Assembly (NCBI GenBank): GCA_035691305.1 | Contig: DASSJF010000013.1 | Coordinates: forward strand, 22,653 to 86,652 | Direction of reading: 5' to 3' | Source: a bacterium | GTDB lineage: Bacteria > Sysuimicrobiota > Sysuimicrobiia > Sysuimicrobiales > Segetimicrobiaceae | DNA: 64,000 nt | Part shown: positions 50,479 to 60,360 of the stretch, one piece after another | How positions within the stretch are numbered: the first letter of the stretch is position 1 | How the letters are laid out: every line of letters starts with the position of its first letter | Made by a program: the position numbers and the translations under genes | The notes under the pieces: generated by a model | Told to the model about the DNA's origin: nothing | What the model saw: only the letters and a program-made list of their open reading frames with translations | The model's database searches: none

Positions 50479-51804
50479 TTACGGCACCGGCGGCCGCATC
50501 AGCACGAGCAGTCCGGCCAGCGCGAGCACGGCGAGCAGCGCGGCCGCCTCCCAGCGAAGCAGGCGCGGGGCGGAGCGGCGCACGCCGGCCCATCCGAGCC
50601 CCGCGGCCGCAATCGCCACGAGGGCCTTCACGCCAAGGGCCCGGCCGTAAGGATTGGCCACGAAGTCCCGCAGCCCCGCCAGATGCTGGAAAGCCATCAC
50701 AGCGCCGGTCGCCGCGGCGCCCGCGACCGCGGCCGGCGCGAGCACGCGCGCAGCGATGCGCCACCCGCGAGAGGATCTGGGCAAAGGGGGCGGCAGCAGG
50801 GCAAACGCGAGCGTACCCGCCCACAAGCCCATCGCGCACACGTGCACCGTATTGACACCGAGCCCCCACCACGGCGGCCGCACGCCCGCCGCGTGCGCGG
50901 CCTCTCCGTCGACGAACGCGAGCGCCACGCCGAGCAGTGGCACCGGCCAAGCCGCCCGCAGCGCGCCGGTTCGAATCGCGCCCGCGAGCACCCACAGCAG
51001 GATCGCGGCGGCGAGCCGCTGGGCCAGCACCCGCCCGAAGCTCGAGTCGAGCACGGCGCCCATCACCGCGGGATCCGCTCCGCCCAAGGCGCCGAGCGAG
51101 ACGGACTCCGCCGCGAACGCGACCGGCTCGGCGGCGAGCAAGAGCAGGATGCCGAGCCCGAGCGCCCGCCACATGGGTTCGGGAGCTTCTGGACCGCCGG
51201 CGAGCCACGCGGCCGCGAAAATTCCGAACCCGAGCCCGTAACCGCAGAAGTGAAGCAGGTGCCCGAGGGCACCGAGAACGATTCCCCACGTGCCCGGTGC
51301 GCCCGCGGCCGGGGCGCCTTCCGCGACAATGCCGCCGGCCCGTCGGACGCTGAAGGTCATCGTACCGAACTCGGGATGCGTGTCCGGCGAGATGACCGAC
51401 CAGACCACGCGGTACGTTCCCGTGGCCCGCGCGTCGACCGGCACGCTCACCTGCGCGCCCGCGACCCCGACGGGGCCTCGATCTGCGCGCCGGCCATCCG
51501 GGCCGACGACGCGTAGACCGCGCCCGATGGGCTGGACCGGTTCGCTGAACAGCAGCTCGACCGATCGGGGCGGCGCCGGCAGCACCGCGCCGGTGCGGCA
51601 CGCGGGGGTGTCCGCGGCGAGGCTGTCCCCGCTCGGCAGCCGGCACAGATCCGGGGGGTCGGCGCGGAGCAGCACGGCGTGGGCCAGTACGGCCGGGACG
51701 CGGCCGAACAGCCCACCCAGCACAACGACGAGAACCGCGAGCGCGGGCGATGCGGCCGTTTTCGCGGCGCGGGTCCGGGAAGCCGAGGTGTCGGACCTGT
51801 TTAT
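50479..51804 (-). CDS. CopC-CopD fusion, copper resistance/uptake protein
   Basis: A 441-residue fusion if begun at the ATA at 51804. An apparent signal peptide (basic RTRAAK, hydrophobic ALAVLVVVLGGLFG, c-region PAVLA) leads to a CopC domain whose mature N-terminus would be HAVLLRADPP. The N-terminal His is the usual copper ligand, followed by LLFSEPVQPIGRGLRV and DTHPEFGTMTFSV. From about 190 on, eight or so membrane spans with His residues match CopD/YcnJ. There is no ATG, GTG or TTG before the signal peptide core; the nearest canonical start, GTG 51723, would remove its basic part. It is directly downstream of the MFS gene. Confidence 0.8.
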   Translation of the reverse strand: MNRSDTSASRTRAAKTAASPALAVLVVVLGGLFGRVPAVLAHAVLLRADPPDLCRLPSGDSLAADTPACRTGAVLPAPPRSVELLFSEPVQPIGRGLRVVGPDGRRADRGPVGVAGAQVSVPVDARATGTYRVVWSVISPDTHPEFGTMTFSVRRAGGIVAEGAPAAGAPGTWGIVLGALGHLLHFCGYGLGFGIFAAAWLAGGPEAPEPMWRALGLGILLLLAAEPVAFAAESVSLGALGGADPAVMGAVLDSSFGRVLAQRLAAAILLWVLAGAIRTGALRAAWPVPLLGVALAFVDGEAAHAAGVRPPWWGLGVNTVHVCAMGLWAGTLAFALLPPPLPRSSRGWRIAARVLAPAAVAGAAATGAVMAFQHLAGLRDFVANPYGRALGVKALVAIAAAGLGWAGVRRSAPRLLRWEAAALLAVLALAGLLVLMRPPVP

Positions 51805-53132
51805 ACTGCCCCGGCCTGGGCGGGCCGCAGCGGCGGAGTCAGGCCGCGGGACTGCGCCGTGATCCGCATCACCAGCCCGGCCGCGATCAGGCACAGCAGG
51901 CCGGCGCCCATGAAGGCGCCCTGATACGTGCCGAACCAGGTCCGCAGCGCTCCGGCGCCAAACGCCGCCATGGCCGCACCGAGCTGATGCGACGCGAAGA
52001 TCCACCCGAACATGACGCCGACGCGCTGCTTGCCGAAGACGTCCGCGGTGAGACGGACGGTCGGCGGCACCGTCGCCACCCAATCCAGACCGTAGAACAC
52101 CGCGAACGCGGCCATGGGCCCGAACGACGTCCCAAGCGCGTAGGGCAGAAACAGTAGCGACAGCCCGCGCAGCGCATAGTACCAGCACAGGAGGTACCGG
52201 CTGTCCCAGCGGTCGGTGAGCCAGCCCGAGCAGACGGTCCCGATCAGGTCGAACACGCCGATCGTGGCGAGGAACCCGGCGGCCGCCACCTCCGGCACGC
52301 CGTGCTCCATGGACGCCGGAATGAGATGGGTGCCGATGAGGCCGTTCGTACTCGCGCCGCAGACGAAAAACGACCCGGCGAGCAGCCAGAAGTCGCGGTT
52401 GCCCATGCCGTCGGCAAGCGCGCGCACGGCGGCCACGGCCGGATTTGGACGCGGGCCGGCCGGCGTCTGTGGCCCGGCCGCATTGGCGGCCGGCGTGTCG
52501 TCGGCCGGCGCGCCAAATGGGCGCAGACCGATTTCCGCGGGATCGTTGCGCATCAGCAGCGCCGCGAGCGGAATCATCGCAAGCGCCACGGCCGACACCG
52601 TCGCCGACGCGGAGCGCCACCCGTGCAGCACCACAAGCGACGCCAGCAGCGGCAGGAAAATGAGCTGGCCGGTCGCGCTGGCCGCGCTGAACACACCCAT
52701 CACGAGCCCGCGCCGCTCGATGAACCAGCGCGTGGCGATGTAGGCGCCAAGCGTCATCGCCATCGCGCCCGTACCGGTCCCGACGATGAGCCCCCACAGC
52801 AGGTCGAGCTGCCACGCGGTGCGCATCACCGTCGTCAGGCCGACGCCGGCGGCGACGAACGCGAGCGAGGACAGCATGATCCGGCGCACGCCGAACCGGT
52901 CCATCAGCGCCGCGGCAAAGGGTCCGGAGAAACCGTAGAGCAGCAGGCCGATCGAAACGGCGGCGGGCACGACCTCGCGGTTCCAGCCGAACTCGTGCTC
53001 GAGCGGGACGATCAGTACGCCCGGGGTGGACCGCACGCCGGCGGCGGCGATCAACGTGAGGAACGTGACGCCGGCGACGATCCATCCGTAGTAGAAGCGT
53101 CCGTGAAGCAGCCGCTCGAGCCGCATACTCAC
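51801..53132 (-). CDS. major facilitator superfamily transporter
   Basis: A 443-residue, 12-span transporter of the monocarboxylate/oxalate:formate type. Marks are FYYGWIVAGVTFLTLIAAAG at the N-terminus, AALMDRFGVRRIMLSS as the loop 2-3 signature, RWFIERRGLVMGVFSAASATG, and a cytoplasmic central loop rich in Pro/Ala. GTG 53132 or ATG 53126 may start it. Its TAA stop overlaps the presumed ATA start of the CopCD gene. The substrate is unknown. Confidence 0.88.
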   Translation of the reverse strand: MSMRLERLLHGRFYYGWIVAGVTFLTLIAAAGVRSTPGVLIVPLEHEFGWNREVVPAAVSIGLLLYGFSGPFAAALMDRFGVRRIMLSSLAFVAAGVGLTTVMRTAWQLDLLWGLIVGTGTGAMAMTLGAYIATRWFIERRGLVMGVFSAASATGQLIFLPLLASLVVLHGWRSASATVSAVALAMIPLAALLMRNDPAEIGLRPFGAPADDTPAANAAGPQTPAGPRPNPAVAAVRALADGMGNRDFWLLAGSFFVCGASTNGLIGTHLIPASMEHGVPEVAAAGFLATIGVFDLIGTVCSGWLTDRWDSRYLLCWYYALRGLSLLFLPYALGTSFGPMAAFAVFYGLDWVATVPPTVRLTADVFGKQRVGVMFGWIFASHQLGAAMAAFGAGALRTWFGTYQGAFMGAGLLCLIAAGLVMRITAQSRGLTPPLRPAQAGAV

Positions 53133-53314
53133 CGCCCGTCGTGTTCAATCACGCGCCGGCGGATCACGCGCACGGAACCCCCGGCGGCCGTTGCTATCTT
53201 ACACTAACCGTCGGCGACGCGGGCAACATTCCCCGCACACCCGGCGTTCCTAGGGACGCTCCGGCGCGTCCACGAACCACGCAGCATTCCCGGCCCACGA
53301 TTGGAGGATCAGGC

Positions 53315-54373
53315 ATGGGACGCGCACGCGTGCGGGACCTCGACATCACGATCGGGCGGCTGCCCGCCGGTCCGAACAACGCGATCACGGATGTGGGCGG
53401 CGTGCTCGTCGGGCACCGCACGCTCATCGCGGATGCCCCGCACGTGACGCGCACCGGCATTACCGTCATCGTGCCGCGCAGGGGCGCCATCTGGACCAAC
53501 TATGCGTTCGGCGGATGGTTTTCGTTCAACGGCAACGGCGAAATGACCGGGGTGCCGTGGCTCGACGAGTCCGGACTGCTCGGCTCGCCGATCGCCATCA
53601 CCAACACCTATGCCGTCGGCGTCGTCCGCGACGCGCTGATCCGCTACGCGGTGGAGCACGGATACAGCCACCGCTTTCACCTCCCGATCGTGGCCGAGAC
53701 GTTCGATGGGTTTCTCAACGACATCGAAGCGTTTCAGATCACCGGCGATCACCTCTACGAGGCGCTGGCCGCGGCGGCGGGCGGGCCCGTCGCCGAGGGC
53801 AACGTCGGCGGCGGCACCGGGATGCGGTGCCACGGGTTCAAAGGCGGCATCGGCACGGCGTCGCGGGTGGTCGGGGTGCTCGGCGGCCGCTACACCGTGG
53901 GCGTCCTGGTACAGGCGAACTACGGCCGCCTACCGCACCTCCGCATCGACGGTGTTCCGGTGGGCCGGGAGCTCGACGCGCGCCGGGGCGGCGAGGAGCC
54001 GAAAGGCTCCATCATCGTGATCGCCGCGACGGATGCGCCGCTGATCCCGATCCAGTGCACGCGCCTCGCGCGCCGCGCCACGGTCGGGCTCGCCCGTGTC
54101 GGCGGCCACGGGTTCAACACCAGCGGCGACCTCTTCCTCGCGTTTGCGACCGGGAACGACCTTCCCGCGCCGCCCACCGCGCCCTACGCGCTCACGATGA
54201 TCCCCCAAGAACACATCGACCCGTTCTTCGAGGCCGTCGCCGAGGCCACCGAAGAGTCGATCCTCAACGCGCTGACGGCCGCCGAGACGATGACGGGATT
54301 CCGCGGCACGGTCGAGGCGATGCCGCTCGACGAAGTGCGGCAGATCATCGCCGCTCACCGTCCGCGCCGATGA
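53315..54373 (+). CDS. P1/S58-family peptidase (DmpA-like aminopeptidase)
   Basis: A 352-residue N-terminal-nucleophile hydrolase of the DmpA/BapA family, which self-cleaves into two chains and releases N-terminal residues or cleaves beta-peptides. Visible segments are NAITDVGGVLVGHRTL, WLDESGLLGSPIAITNTYAVG, EGNVGGGTGM, and the cleavage-region motif FKGGIGTASRVV (about 170-185). GGAGG lies eight bases before ATG 53315. No export signal is seen. It is a single gene followed by a strong hairpin. Confidence 0.9.
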   Translation: MGRARVRDLDITIGRLPAGPNNAITDVGGVLVGHRTLIADAPHVTRTGITVIVPRRGAIWTNYAFGGWFSFNGNGEMTGVPWLDESGLLGSPIAITNTYAVGVVRDALIRYAVEHGYSHRFHLPIVAETFDGFLNDIEAFQITGDHLYEALAAAAGGPVAEGNVGGGTGMRCHGFKGGIGTASRVVGVLGGRYTVGVLVQANYGRLPHLRIDGVPVGRELDARRGGEEPKGSIIVIAATDAPLIPIQCTRLARRATVGLARVGGHGFNTSGDLFLAFATGNDLPAPPTAPYALTMIPQEHIDPFFEAVAEATEESILNALTAAETMTGFRGTVEAMPLDEVRQIIAAHRPRR

Positions 54374-54376
54374 TAA

Positions 54377-54414
54377 ACGGCGGCGGCCCCGCCGGTCGCC
54401 GGCGGGGCCGCCGT
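54377..54414. terminator. strong hairpin between convergent peptidase and aminotransferase genes
   Basis: GGCGGCCCCGCCGG pairs perfectly with CCGGCGGGGCCGCC around a TCG loop; the outer bases also pair after a three-base bulge. It lies between the two stop codons. Confidence 0.7.
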
Positions 54415-54436
54415 CAACGAGGATCGCGTGTCCCGC

Positions 54437-55870
54437 CTAGACGAACCCGAACTCGCGCTCCGCCACCGTCAGGCTCTCGTCAATGATCGAGACCATCCGG
54501 TCGATCTCCTCACGCGTGATGACGAGCGGCGGCGAGATCTGAATCGACATGAACACGCGACCGAACAGCCCGCGCTCGTCCATCGCGGCCACGAGCCGCC
54601 GGCTGAACGGGTGCGCCGCGGCGGCGGGGCCCCAGCCGAACGGTTCCTTGGTCTGCTTGTTCTGCACCAGCTCGACCGCGTAGAGCAGGCCGATGCCCCG
54701 AACGTCGCCGACGGTCGGGTGCGCGCGCAGGGTTTCGAGGCGCTCTTTCAAGTATGGGCTCAGTTCGGCGCACCGGCGCGGCAGGTTCTCGCGCCGGATG
54801 ATGTCGAGGTTCGCCAGGGCCGCGGCACACGACACGGCCTGTCCGCCGAACGTCAGCAGGTGCGCGAGGCCGACGTCCTTCTGCTTGAACTCCGCGTACA
54901 GGTGGTCGGTCACCGCGACGGCGCCGATCGGCGCGTAGCCGGAGGACAGGCCCTTGGCCATCGTCATGAGGTCCGGTACGATGCCGAATTGCTCCGTCGC
55001 AAACATCGTACCCGTGCGGCCGAAGCCGTTGATGACCTCGTCGCAGATCAGCAGCACCCCGTGCTTGTCGCAGATCTCCCGCACCCGCTGCCAATAGCGC
55101 GGCGACGGCACGTGGGTGGCGTTGGCGGCCGAGACCGGCTCGCCGAGCACCGCGGCGACGGTCTCCGGTCCCTGCGCCCGGATCTCGTAGTCGATCGCGT
55201 CCGCGCAGGCCAGGTCCTCCGCCTCGCCGCTGAGACCGAACCGCGGCCGGTAGCGGTCGGGCGACGGCACAAACGACACGCCGTGCATGAAGGGCCCGAA
55301 GTACGTCTCGTTGCGGGACGACGTCACGCTCAACGCGCCGAAGGTCGCGCCGTGGTAACCGCCGAGCCGCGCGATGATCTTGTAGCGCTTCGGGAACCCG
55401 CGCATCGCCTGGATCTGCTTGGCGATCTTCATCGCCGTCTCGACGGCCTCGGACCCCCCGGAGCAGAAGAAAAACCGGTTGAGGTCGCCGGGCGTCAGCC
55501 CCGCCAGCACGTCGCCCAACTGCACCGCGGGAAGGCTCGTGTAGGACGCGGCCGAGACGTAGGCCAGCTCTCCGGCCTGGCGGGCCATCGCCTCGCCGAT
55601 CTCTTTCCGGCCGTGGCCCACGTTGACCACGTAGAGCCCGGCGAGGCTGTCGAGGTACTTGCGGCCGCGGGCGTCCCAGAGGTGGCAGCCGTCGCCGCGG
55701 ACCAGCACCCGCAGCCCATCCCGCTCGGCAAGGTCGAGCCACCGCGCGGTGTGGATCCAGATGTGCTCGAGCGCCTGCTGTTCGACCGGCGTCATCGCCG
55801 GCGCGGACGTGGTTCCCTGTGCCGCCGTGGATGTCGCGGAGGTCTTCAGGGTCGTCTCGTTGTCGGGCAT
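54437..55870 (-). CDS. class III PLP-dependent aminotransferase
   Basis: A 477-residue omega-aminotransferase. Marks are [69 protein letters not shown] with the PLP-ring aspartate, and the PLP lysine in [16 protein letters not shown]. Members use beta-alanine, GABA, putrescine or similar amines with pyruvate or 2-oxoglutarate. The N-terminal 30 residues are Thr/Ala-rich and not part of the fold. The ABC-ATPase remnant just upstream hints that a transporter once neighboured it. Confidence 0.93.
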   Translation of the reverse strand: MPDNETTLKTSATSTAAQGTTSAPAMTPVEQQALEHIWIHTARWLDLAERDGLRVLVRGDGCHLWDARGRKYLDSLAGLYVVNVGHGRKEIGEAMARQAGELAYVSAASYTSLPAVQLGDVLAGLTPGDLNRFFFCSGGSEAVETAMKIAKQIQAMRGFPKRYKIIARLGGYHGATFGALSVTSSRNETYFGPFMHGVSFVPSPDRYRPRFGLSGEAEDLACADAIDYEIRAQGPETVAAVLGEPVSAANATHVPSPRYWQRVREICDKHGVLLICDEVINGFGRTGTMFATEQFGIVPDLMTMAKGLSSGYAPIGAVAVTDHLYAEFKQKDVGLAHLLTFGGQAVSCAAALANLDIIRRENLPRRCAELSPYLKERLETLRAHPTVGDVRGIGLLYAVELVQNKQTKEPFGWGPAAAAHPFSRRLVAAMDERGLFGRVFMSIQISPPLVITREEIDRMVSIIDESLTVAEREFGFV

Positions 55871-55955
55871 GAACTGCCTCCTCCCGTCGCCTTTAAAACA
55901 CCCGGCGCGTTTCCGCGCGGGGGTCGCCTCCGGAGAAGATGCGCCTCTATCCAGT

Positions 55956-56147
55956 TTATCGCTTCGCTGGACGGCAGGACACGCACCCGATCGCCGGCGT
56001 GACGCCCTCGGAGGGCCGCCGCGTGGACTTGCCGCAGCCGGAGGGACCGATGACGGTGACGAACTCGCGCGCGTCCACGGTCACGTTCACCGCATCGAGC
56101 GCCGCGACCCGCGGCCCCCGCGCGAAAGAAGGTTCTTGCTCGCCCCT
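55956..56147 (-). pseudogene. N-terminal remnant of an ABC transporter ATPase
   Basis: On the minus strand one frame, with no start codon at its head, reads RVAALDAVNVTVDAREFV, then TVIGPSGCGKST: the first strands and the complete Walker A of a nitrate/taurine-type ABC ATPase. Right after it the sequence becomes RRPSEGVTPAIGCVS and stops at TAA (55956-55958). About 180 residues with the signature, Walker B and H-loop are missing. It is a decayed gene end left by a deletion. Confidence 0.75.
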
Positions 56148-56232
56148 TCATATGGACGGCGGCGGCGCCATGACGCCTCGCCGGTTTCCATGGGGGCTCA
56201 GTTAAAGCCTGCTCAGGACGATAATCGAACGG

Positions 56233-58956
56233 TCAGCCGCGGTCGACGACGCGGCAGAAGACCTGCACGACCTCCGGATCGAACTGCGCGCTGGCGTTCC
56301 GGCGCAGCTGCGCCTTCGCGTCGAGATAGTACAGCATCGGCGTGCCGGGTCCGCCTGTGACCATGTCGGCGTACGCGATCGCCACGGCGAGAATCCTTGC
56401 CCCAACCGGGATGGCGTCCTCTTTGAGACGGTCCGGCGTCCCCGCGCCGTCCCAGCGCTCCGTCCGGTACTTGAGGATCGTCGCGACGCCGGGGGACATC
56501 TCGCGTCCGACCGTATCGACGCCGTGCAGCAGCGCCGCGTGCTTCACGTCGAGAATCTCCGCGTCATTGCAGCCCAGACCCTTCGCGGCGACTTCCGCCC
56601 ACCCGGCGAGCCGCTCCCGATACCGCTCCGGCGTCGTCTGCCGGCCGATCACCGAATTGATCGGCCGGATGCTCCCTTCGTCCGGGATGCTCGCCGACTT
56701 GTTCGCCTTAGTGTCCTTCGAGACGGCGGGCTTGGCGGGCTTGAAGCGCGCCGGATCCACCGGGGCGGGCTTCGGAGCCGAGGCCGCCGGAGCAAGCGCC
56801 GGGGCCGCCGCGTTCCGCCGCTGCTCGAGCTCCGCGCGGCCGGTCTCGAGCGCGCGCTGCGCCTCGGTCAGGCGGGCGCGCTCCGTGTCGAGCCCGCGCT
56901 GCGCCTCGATCTGGTGGGCGCGATTCGCGTCGAGCGCGCGCTGCGCCTCGGTCAACCGGGCGTGGTCCGATTCCAGCGTTCGCTGCTGCTCCCCGAGACG
57001 CGTGCGGCTCGCGTCGATCTCCTTGCGCGTGGCGGCGGCCTGCGCCGTCTCCGCGTCCAGCGTTCGCCGCTGCTCCCCGAGACGTGCGCGGTCCGCGTCG
57101 ATCTCCTTGCGCGCGGCGGCGACCTGCGCCGTCTCCGCGTCCAGCGCCGCCCGGGCGCGGGCCAACTCGCCCTCGGCGAGGGTCAGCTCGCTGTGCGCCT
57201 CGATCAGGCGGCTCTTCTCTTCCTCCAACTCGGCGGCGGCCGCCGCGTGCTTCGTCCCATCGTCCTTCGCCGCCGACGCGCGGGCTTCGGTGAACCGCTT
57301 TCGCTCCGCCTCGAGCGCGCGCCGCGCTTCGTCTAGCTTGGCGCGCTCCGCTTCGAGCGTCCGGAGCGTCCCCTCGAGGCCGGCGCGCTCTGCCTCGATC
57401 TCCGCGCGCGTCTTCCCGAGCGTCTCGCGGTCGGCGTCCAGGGCCGCGCGCGCCTTGGCCGCTTCCGCGCGCTCGGTGTCAAGATCGCCGCGGGCGCCGG
57501 TCACCTCCGCGCGCGCCTGTTCCATGTCCACCCGTGCCTGGGCGGCCGCCGCGCGTTCCGTCTCGAGCTCTCCGTGCGCCTTCGTCAGTTCCCGGCGCGC
57601 GCCGTCGAGCTCTTCCCGAAGCCCGTTGAGCTGATGCCGCTCCTTGTCGAGCTCGCGGCGGAACGCCTCGAGCTTGGCCTGCTCTTCTTCGCTTTCACGG
57701 CGGAGATCCGTCAGACGCTTCCCGTCCGCCTCGAGCTCGGCGCGCGTCTTCCCCAGCGCCTCACGGTCCGCGTGCAGCGCCGCGCGTACCTCGGCTGCCT
57801 CCTGACGCTCGCGCGCGCGTTCGCCGTCCAGCGCCGCGCGCGCCTGTTCCACGTCCGCCCGTGCCTGGGCGACCGCGGCGCGTTCCGTCTCAAGATCTCC
57901 GCGCGCCTTCGTCAGTTCCCGGCGCGCGATGTCGAGCTCTTCCCGAAGACCGTCGAGCTGATACCGCTGCAGGTCGAGTTCGTGGCGGAACGTCTCGAGC
58001 TTGGCCTGCCCTTCTTCCGCGTCGCGGCGGAGATCCGCCAGACGCTTCCGGTCCGCCTCGAGCTCGCCCCGCGTGGCCGCGAAGTGCTCGGATTCGGTTT
58101 CGAGCGCACGGCGCGACTCGTCCAGGCGCTCGCGGTCCGCGTCGAGCTTCCGACGCGCACCCCCGAGCCGCTCGCGCTCAACCTGGAGGTCCGTGCGCTC
58201 GGCGGACAGGTGCGCGCTCTCCGCGTCCAACGCGCGTTGCAGGGCGGCCAGCCTGGCAGCTTCGACGTCGAGCCGCGCCCCGATCTCGGCGGCCTCTTCG
58301 GCCGCGGCGATCGCCTCGGCGGCCGTCTCGCCGCGCGCCTCCGCGGCGATCGCCTGCTCGAGCGTCGCCGTGGCCTGCAGCGCGAAGGCGAGCACGACCT
58401 CCCGCTCGGCCTCCGCGCACTCGTGCGGCGCATCGAAGTAGTACGCGACGGCCGCAAAGACCCGGCCGCCCCGGCTGAGCGGCCACGAACTGATCGCGCG
58501 GATCCCTTCGCGCTCCGCGGCGCGCCGCGTGTCGTTGCCGGCCGGCAGGGCGCGGACGTCCTCGATGATCGACGGACCGGCGGGCCGGACGCGGCCGCGC
58601 GCGGGCAGTTCCATGCACGTCAGTTCGGGATGCCGCGACAGATGCGCCCAGGGGTTCGCTCCCTCGGGTGTCCGGAGGTGCCCAGCGTAGTCGTCCGAGA
58701 GATTGTGCGACCAGGGGCAGGTGACGATGCCGGCCTGCGACCGGAGAAACACGGCGCCGCGCGCGGCGCCCGTGAGCATGAGCAGCGCGCGGCCGACGGC
58801 GGCCGCGGCGGAGTCCGTCGACGGGCTGCCCCGCAGCGTGTCGCTGACGGCCACGAGACGCGCCATAAGCGTCGCGCGCAGATCGTTGCCGTCACGGCGG
58901 CTCTCCCGCGTCTCCGTGGGGCGGTGCGTTTCCCCCGATCCCGCAGCACGCGGCAT
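56233..58956 (-). CDS. GAF domain, long coiled coil, degenerate HD-GYP domain
   Basis: A 907-residue signalling-type protein. Residues about 30-205 look like a GAF domain (RATLMARLVAVSDTLRG to ISSWPLSRGGRVFAAVAYYF). About 205-720 is an unbroken charged coiled coil rich in Glu, Arg, Ala and Leu. The end (about 765-907) is HD-GYP-like but altered: LLHGVDTVGREM where LLHDIGK is expected, and RWDGAGTPDRL where DGSGYP is expected. Hydrolysis of cyclic di-GMP is unlikely; it may bind it or serve as a scaffold. ATG 58956 has GAGAGG upstream. The coiled coil contains an 85-residue duplication. Confidence 0.8.
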   Translation of the reverse strand: MPRAAGSGETHRPTETRESRRDGNDLRATLMARLVAVSDTLRGSPSTDSAAAAVGRALLMLTGAARGAVFLRSQAGIVTCPWSHNLSDDYAGHLRTPEGANPWAHLSRHPELTCMELPARGRVRPAGPSIIEDVRALPAGNDTRRAAEREGIRAISSWPLSRGGRVFAAVAYYFDAPHECAEAEREVVLAFALQATATLEQAIAAEARGETAAEAIAAAEEAAEIGARLDVEAARLAALQRALDAESAHLSAERTDLQVERERLGGARRKLDADRERLDESRRALETESEHFAATRGELEADRKRLADLRRDAEEGQAKLETFRHELDLQRYQLDGLREELDIARRELTKARGDLETERAAVAQARADVEQARAALDGERARERQEAAEVRAALHADREALGKTRAELEADGKRLTDLRRESEEEQAKLEAFRRELDKERHQLNGLREELDGARRELTKAHGELETERAAAAQARVDMEQARAEVTGARGDLDTERAEAAKARAALDADRETLGKTRAEIEAERAGLEGTLRTLEAERAKLDEARRALEAERKRFTEARASAAKDDGTKHAAAAAELEEEKSRLIEAHSELTLAEGELARARAALDAETAQVAAARKEIDADRARLGEQRRTLDAETAQAAATRKEIDASRTRLGEQQRTLESDHARLTEAQRALDANRAHQIEAQRGLDTERARLTEAQRALETGRAELEQRRNAAAPALAPAASAPKPAPVDPARFKPAKPAVSKDTKANKSASIPDEGSIRPINSVIGRQTTPERYRERLAGWAEVAAKGLGCNDAEILDVKHAALLHGVDTVGREMSPGVATILKYRTERWDGAGTPDRLKEDAIPVGARILAVAIAYADMVTGGPGTPMLYYLDAKAQLRRNASAQFDPEVVQVFCRVVDRG
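57496..58077 (-). repeat. internal duplication in the coiled-coil gene, period 327 bp
   Basis: The segment encoded at 57823-58077 (residues about 294-378) recurs at 57496-57750 (about 403-487). Shared runs include GLREELD, ARRELTKA and EQAKLE, with most positions identical. The offset is 109 codons, so the heptad register shifts by four residues. Confidence 0.85.
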
Positions 58957-59205
58957 GGCGGAAAACGTCCTCTCAGGCGGCCGGTGTGCCCGGGATGTTC
59001 GTCGACCGCCTTTACCGCAACGTGCCCCGAGCCTTCTATTCCTGATGCCCAAAAGTCGACAAAATGAGCGTAAACCTGTGAAGACGAACCCGAGGGGTGT
59101 GGGCGGCGCAGGCTCTCAACCACGCGCCGCCTTGCCAACGACCTGTCCCGGAGATATCGTGAGGGCGACGCGAACTTCCGCCGAACTTCGGCCGAGGGAA
59201 CCTCG

Positions 59206-59628
59206 ATGACCCAACAACGAGAGAAACTTAAGAAGACGGACGCCGAGTGGCGTCAGCTGTTGACGCCGGAGCAGTACGCGGTCACGCGGCACAAGGCGAC
59301 GGAGCGGCCGTTCAGCGGCGAGTACGAAAAGACGACGGCGCCGGGGACGTACCGCTGCGTCTGCTGCGGCGCGGTGCTCTTCGAGTCGGACGACAAGTTC
59401 GACGCAGGATGCGGATGGCCGAGCTTCACGCGGCCGGCCGAGGACGCGCCCATCGCCGAGGAGACGGATCGCGGCCACGGCATGATCCGCACCGAAGTGC
59501 TCTGCGCCCGGTGCGACGCGCACCTGGGCCACGTCTTTAACGACGGCCCGGCGCCGACCGGTCTCCGCTACTGCATCAACTCCGCCGCGCTGAAATTGGA
59601 CCCGAAGAAACCCGACGCGGAGCGGTAG
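59206..59628 (+). CDS. msrB: peptide-methionine (R)-S-oxide reductase
   Basis: A 140-residue MsrB that repairs the R-form of methionine sulfoxide. Marks are the zinc Cys pairs CVCCG and [14 protein letters not shown], the [26 protein letters not shown] block, and its catalytic Cys in RYCINS. There is no signal peptide, so it is cytoplasmic. The start ATG at 59206 is consistent with the family. It converges on kdpE. Confidence 0.96.
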   Translation: MTQQREKLKKTDAEWRQLLTPEQYAVTRHKATERPFSGEYEKTTAPGTYRCVCCGAVLFESDDKFDAGCGWPSFTRPAEDAPIAEETDRGHGMIRTEVLCARCDAHLGHVFNDGPAPTGLRYCINSAALKLDPKKPDAER

Positions 59629-59649
59629 CGCGCGTCAGGCGGGCTGTAA

Positions 59650-60360
59650 CTACATCGTGGCCGGCGAGTCCGCCGGCACGCGCAGCCGGTAGCCCACCCC
59701 GGGCTCGGTAACGATGTAGCGCGGCCGGCCGGGCTCCGGCTCGATCTTGTGACGCAGCTTGCTGATGTTGACCCGGAGCAAGTTGCCGTCGCGGACGTAT
59801 CCCGGCCCCCACACTTCGCGCAGCAACTGGCCGTGGGTCAAGACGCGGCCGGCGTGCACGGCGAGCGTCCGGAGCAGCGAGTACTCGACCGGGGTCAGCG
59901 CGATCTCACGACCGGCCACGGCGGTGAGGCGGCGGGCCACGTCGACGGTCAGGTCGCCGACCGTGACGACGGGCTCGTCGGCCGGCTGCGCCCCGTGGCG
60001 CATCGCGACGCGCATCCGCGCCAGCAGTTCGCCGATACCGAACGGCTTGGTGAGGTAGTCGTCGGCGCCGGCGTCGAGCGCCGCGATCTTATCCTGTTCA
60101 TGCCCGCGCACGGACAGGATGATCACGGGGACCTTCGACCATTCGCGGAGCCGGCGCGTGACCTCCACCCCGTCCAGATCCGGAAGCCCGAGATCGAGAA
60201 TGACCAGGTCCGGCCGGTCGACCGCGGCGGCCTGCAGCGCGTGCTCTCCCGACGCCGCTTCGAAAATTTGATAGCCCTGCGCCGACAGCGACGCGCGCAG
60301 GAACCGCCGGATCGCCAGTTCGTCGTCGACGACTAGGACGCGGGGCCCGATATCGCCCAT
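59650..60360 (-). CDS. kdpE: KdpE response regulator
   Basis: A 236-residue OmpR-type response regulator. Receiver residues are VVDDELAIRRFL at the N-terminus, the phospho-acceptor in LVILDLGLPDLDG, and the lysine in DDYLTKPFGIGELLARM. The winged helix ends with the usual LRHKIEPEPGRPRYIVTEPGVGYRL. It overlaps the end of kdpD by 28 bases. It should activate kdp genes when potassium is low. Confidence 0.95.
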   Translation of the reverse strand: MGDIGPRVLVVDDELAIRRFLRASLSAQGYQIFEAASGEHALQAAAVDRPDLVILDLGLPDLDGVEVTRRLREWSKVPVIILSVRGHEQDKIAALDAGADDYLTKPFGIGELLARMRVAMRHGAQPADEPVVTVGDLTVDVARRLTAVAGREIALTPVEYSLLRTLAVHAGRVLTHGQLLREVWGPGYVRDGNLLRVNISKLRHKIEPEPGRPRYIVTEPGVGYRLRVPADSPATM

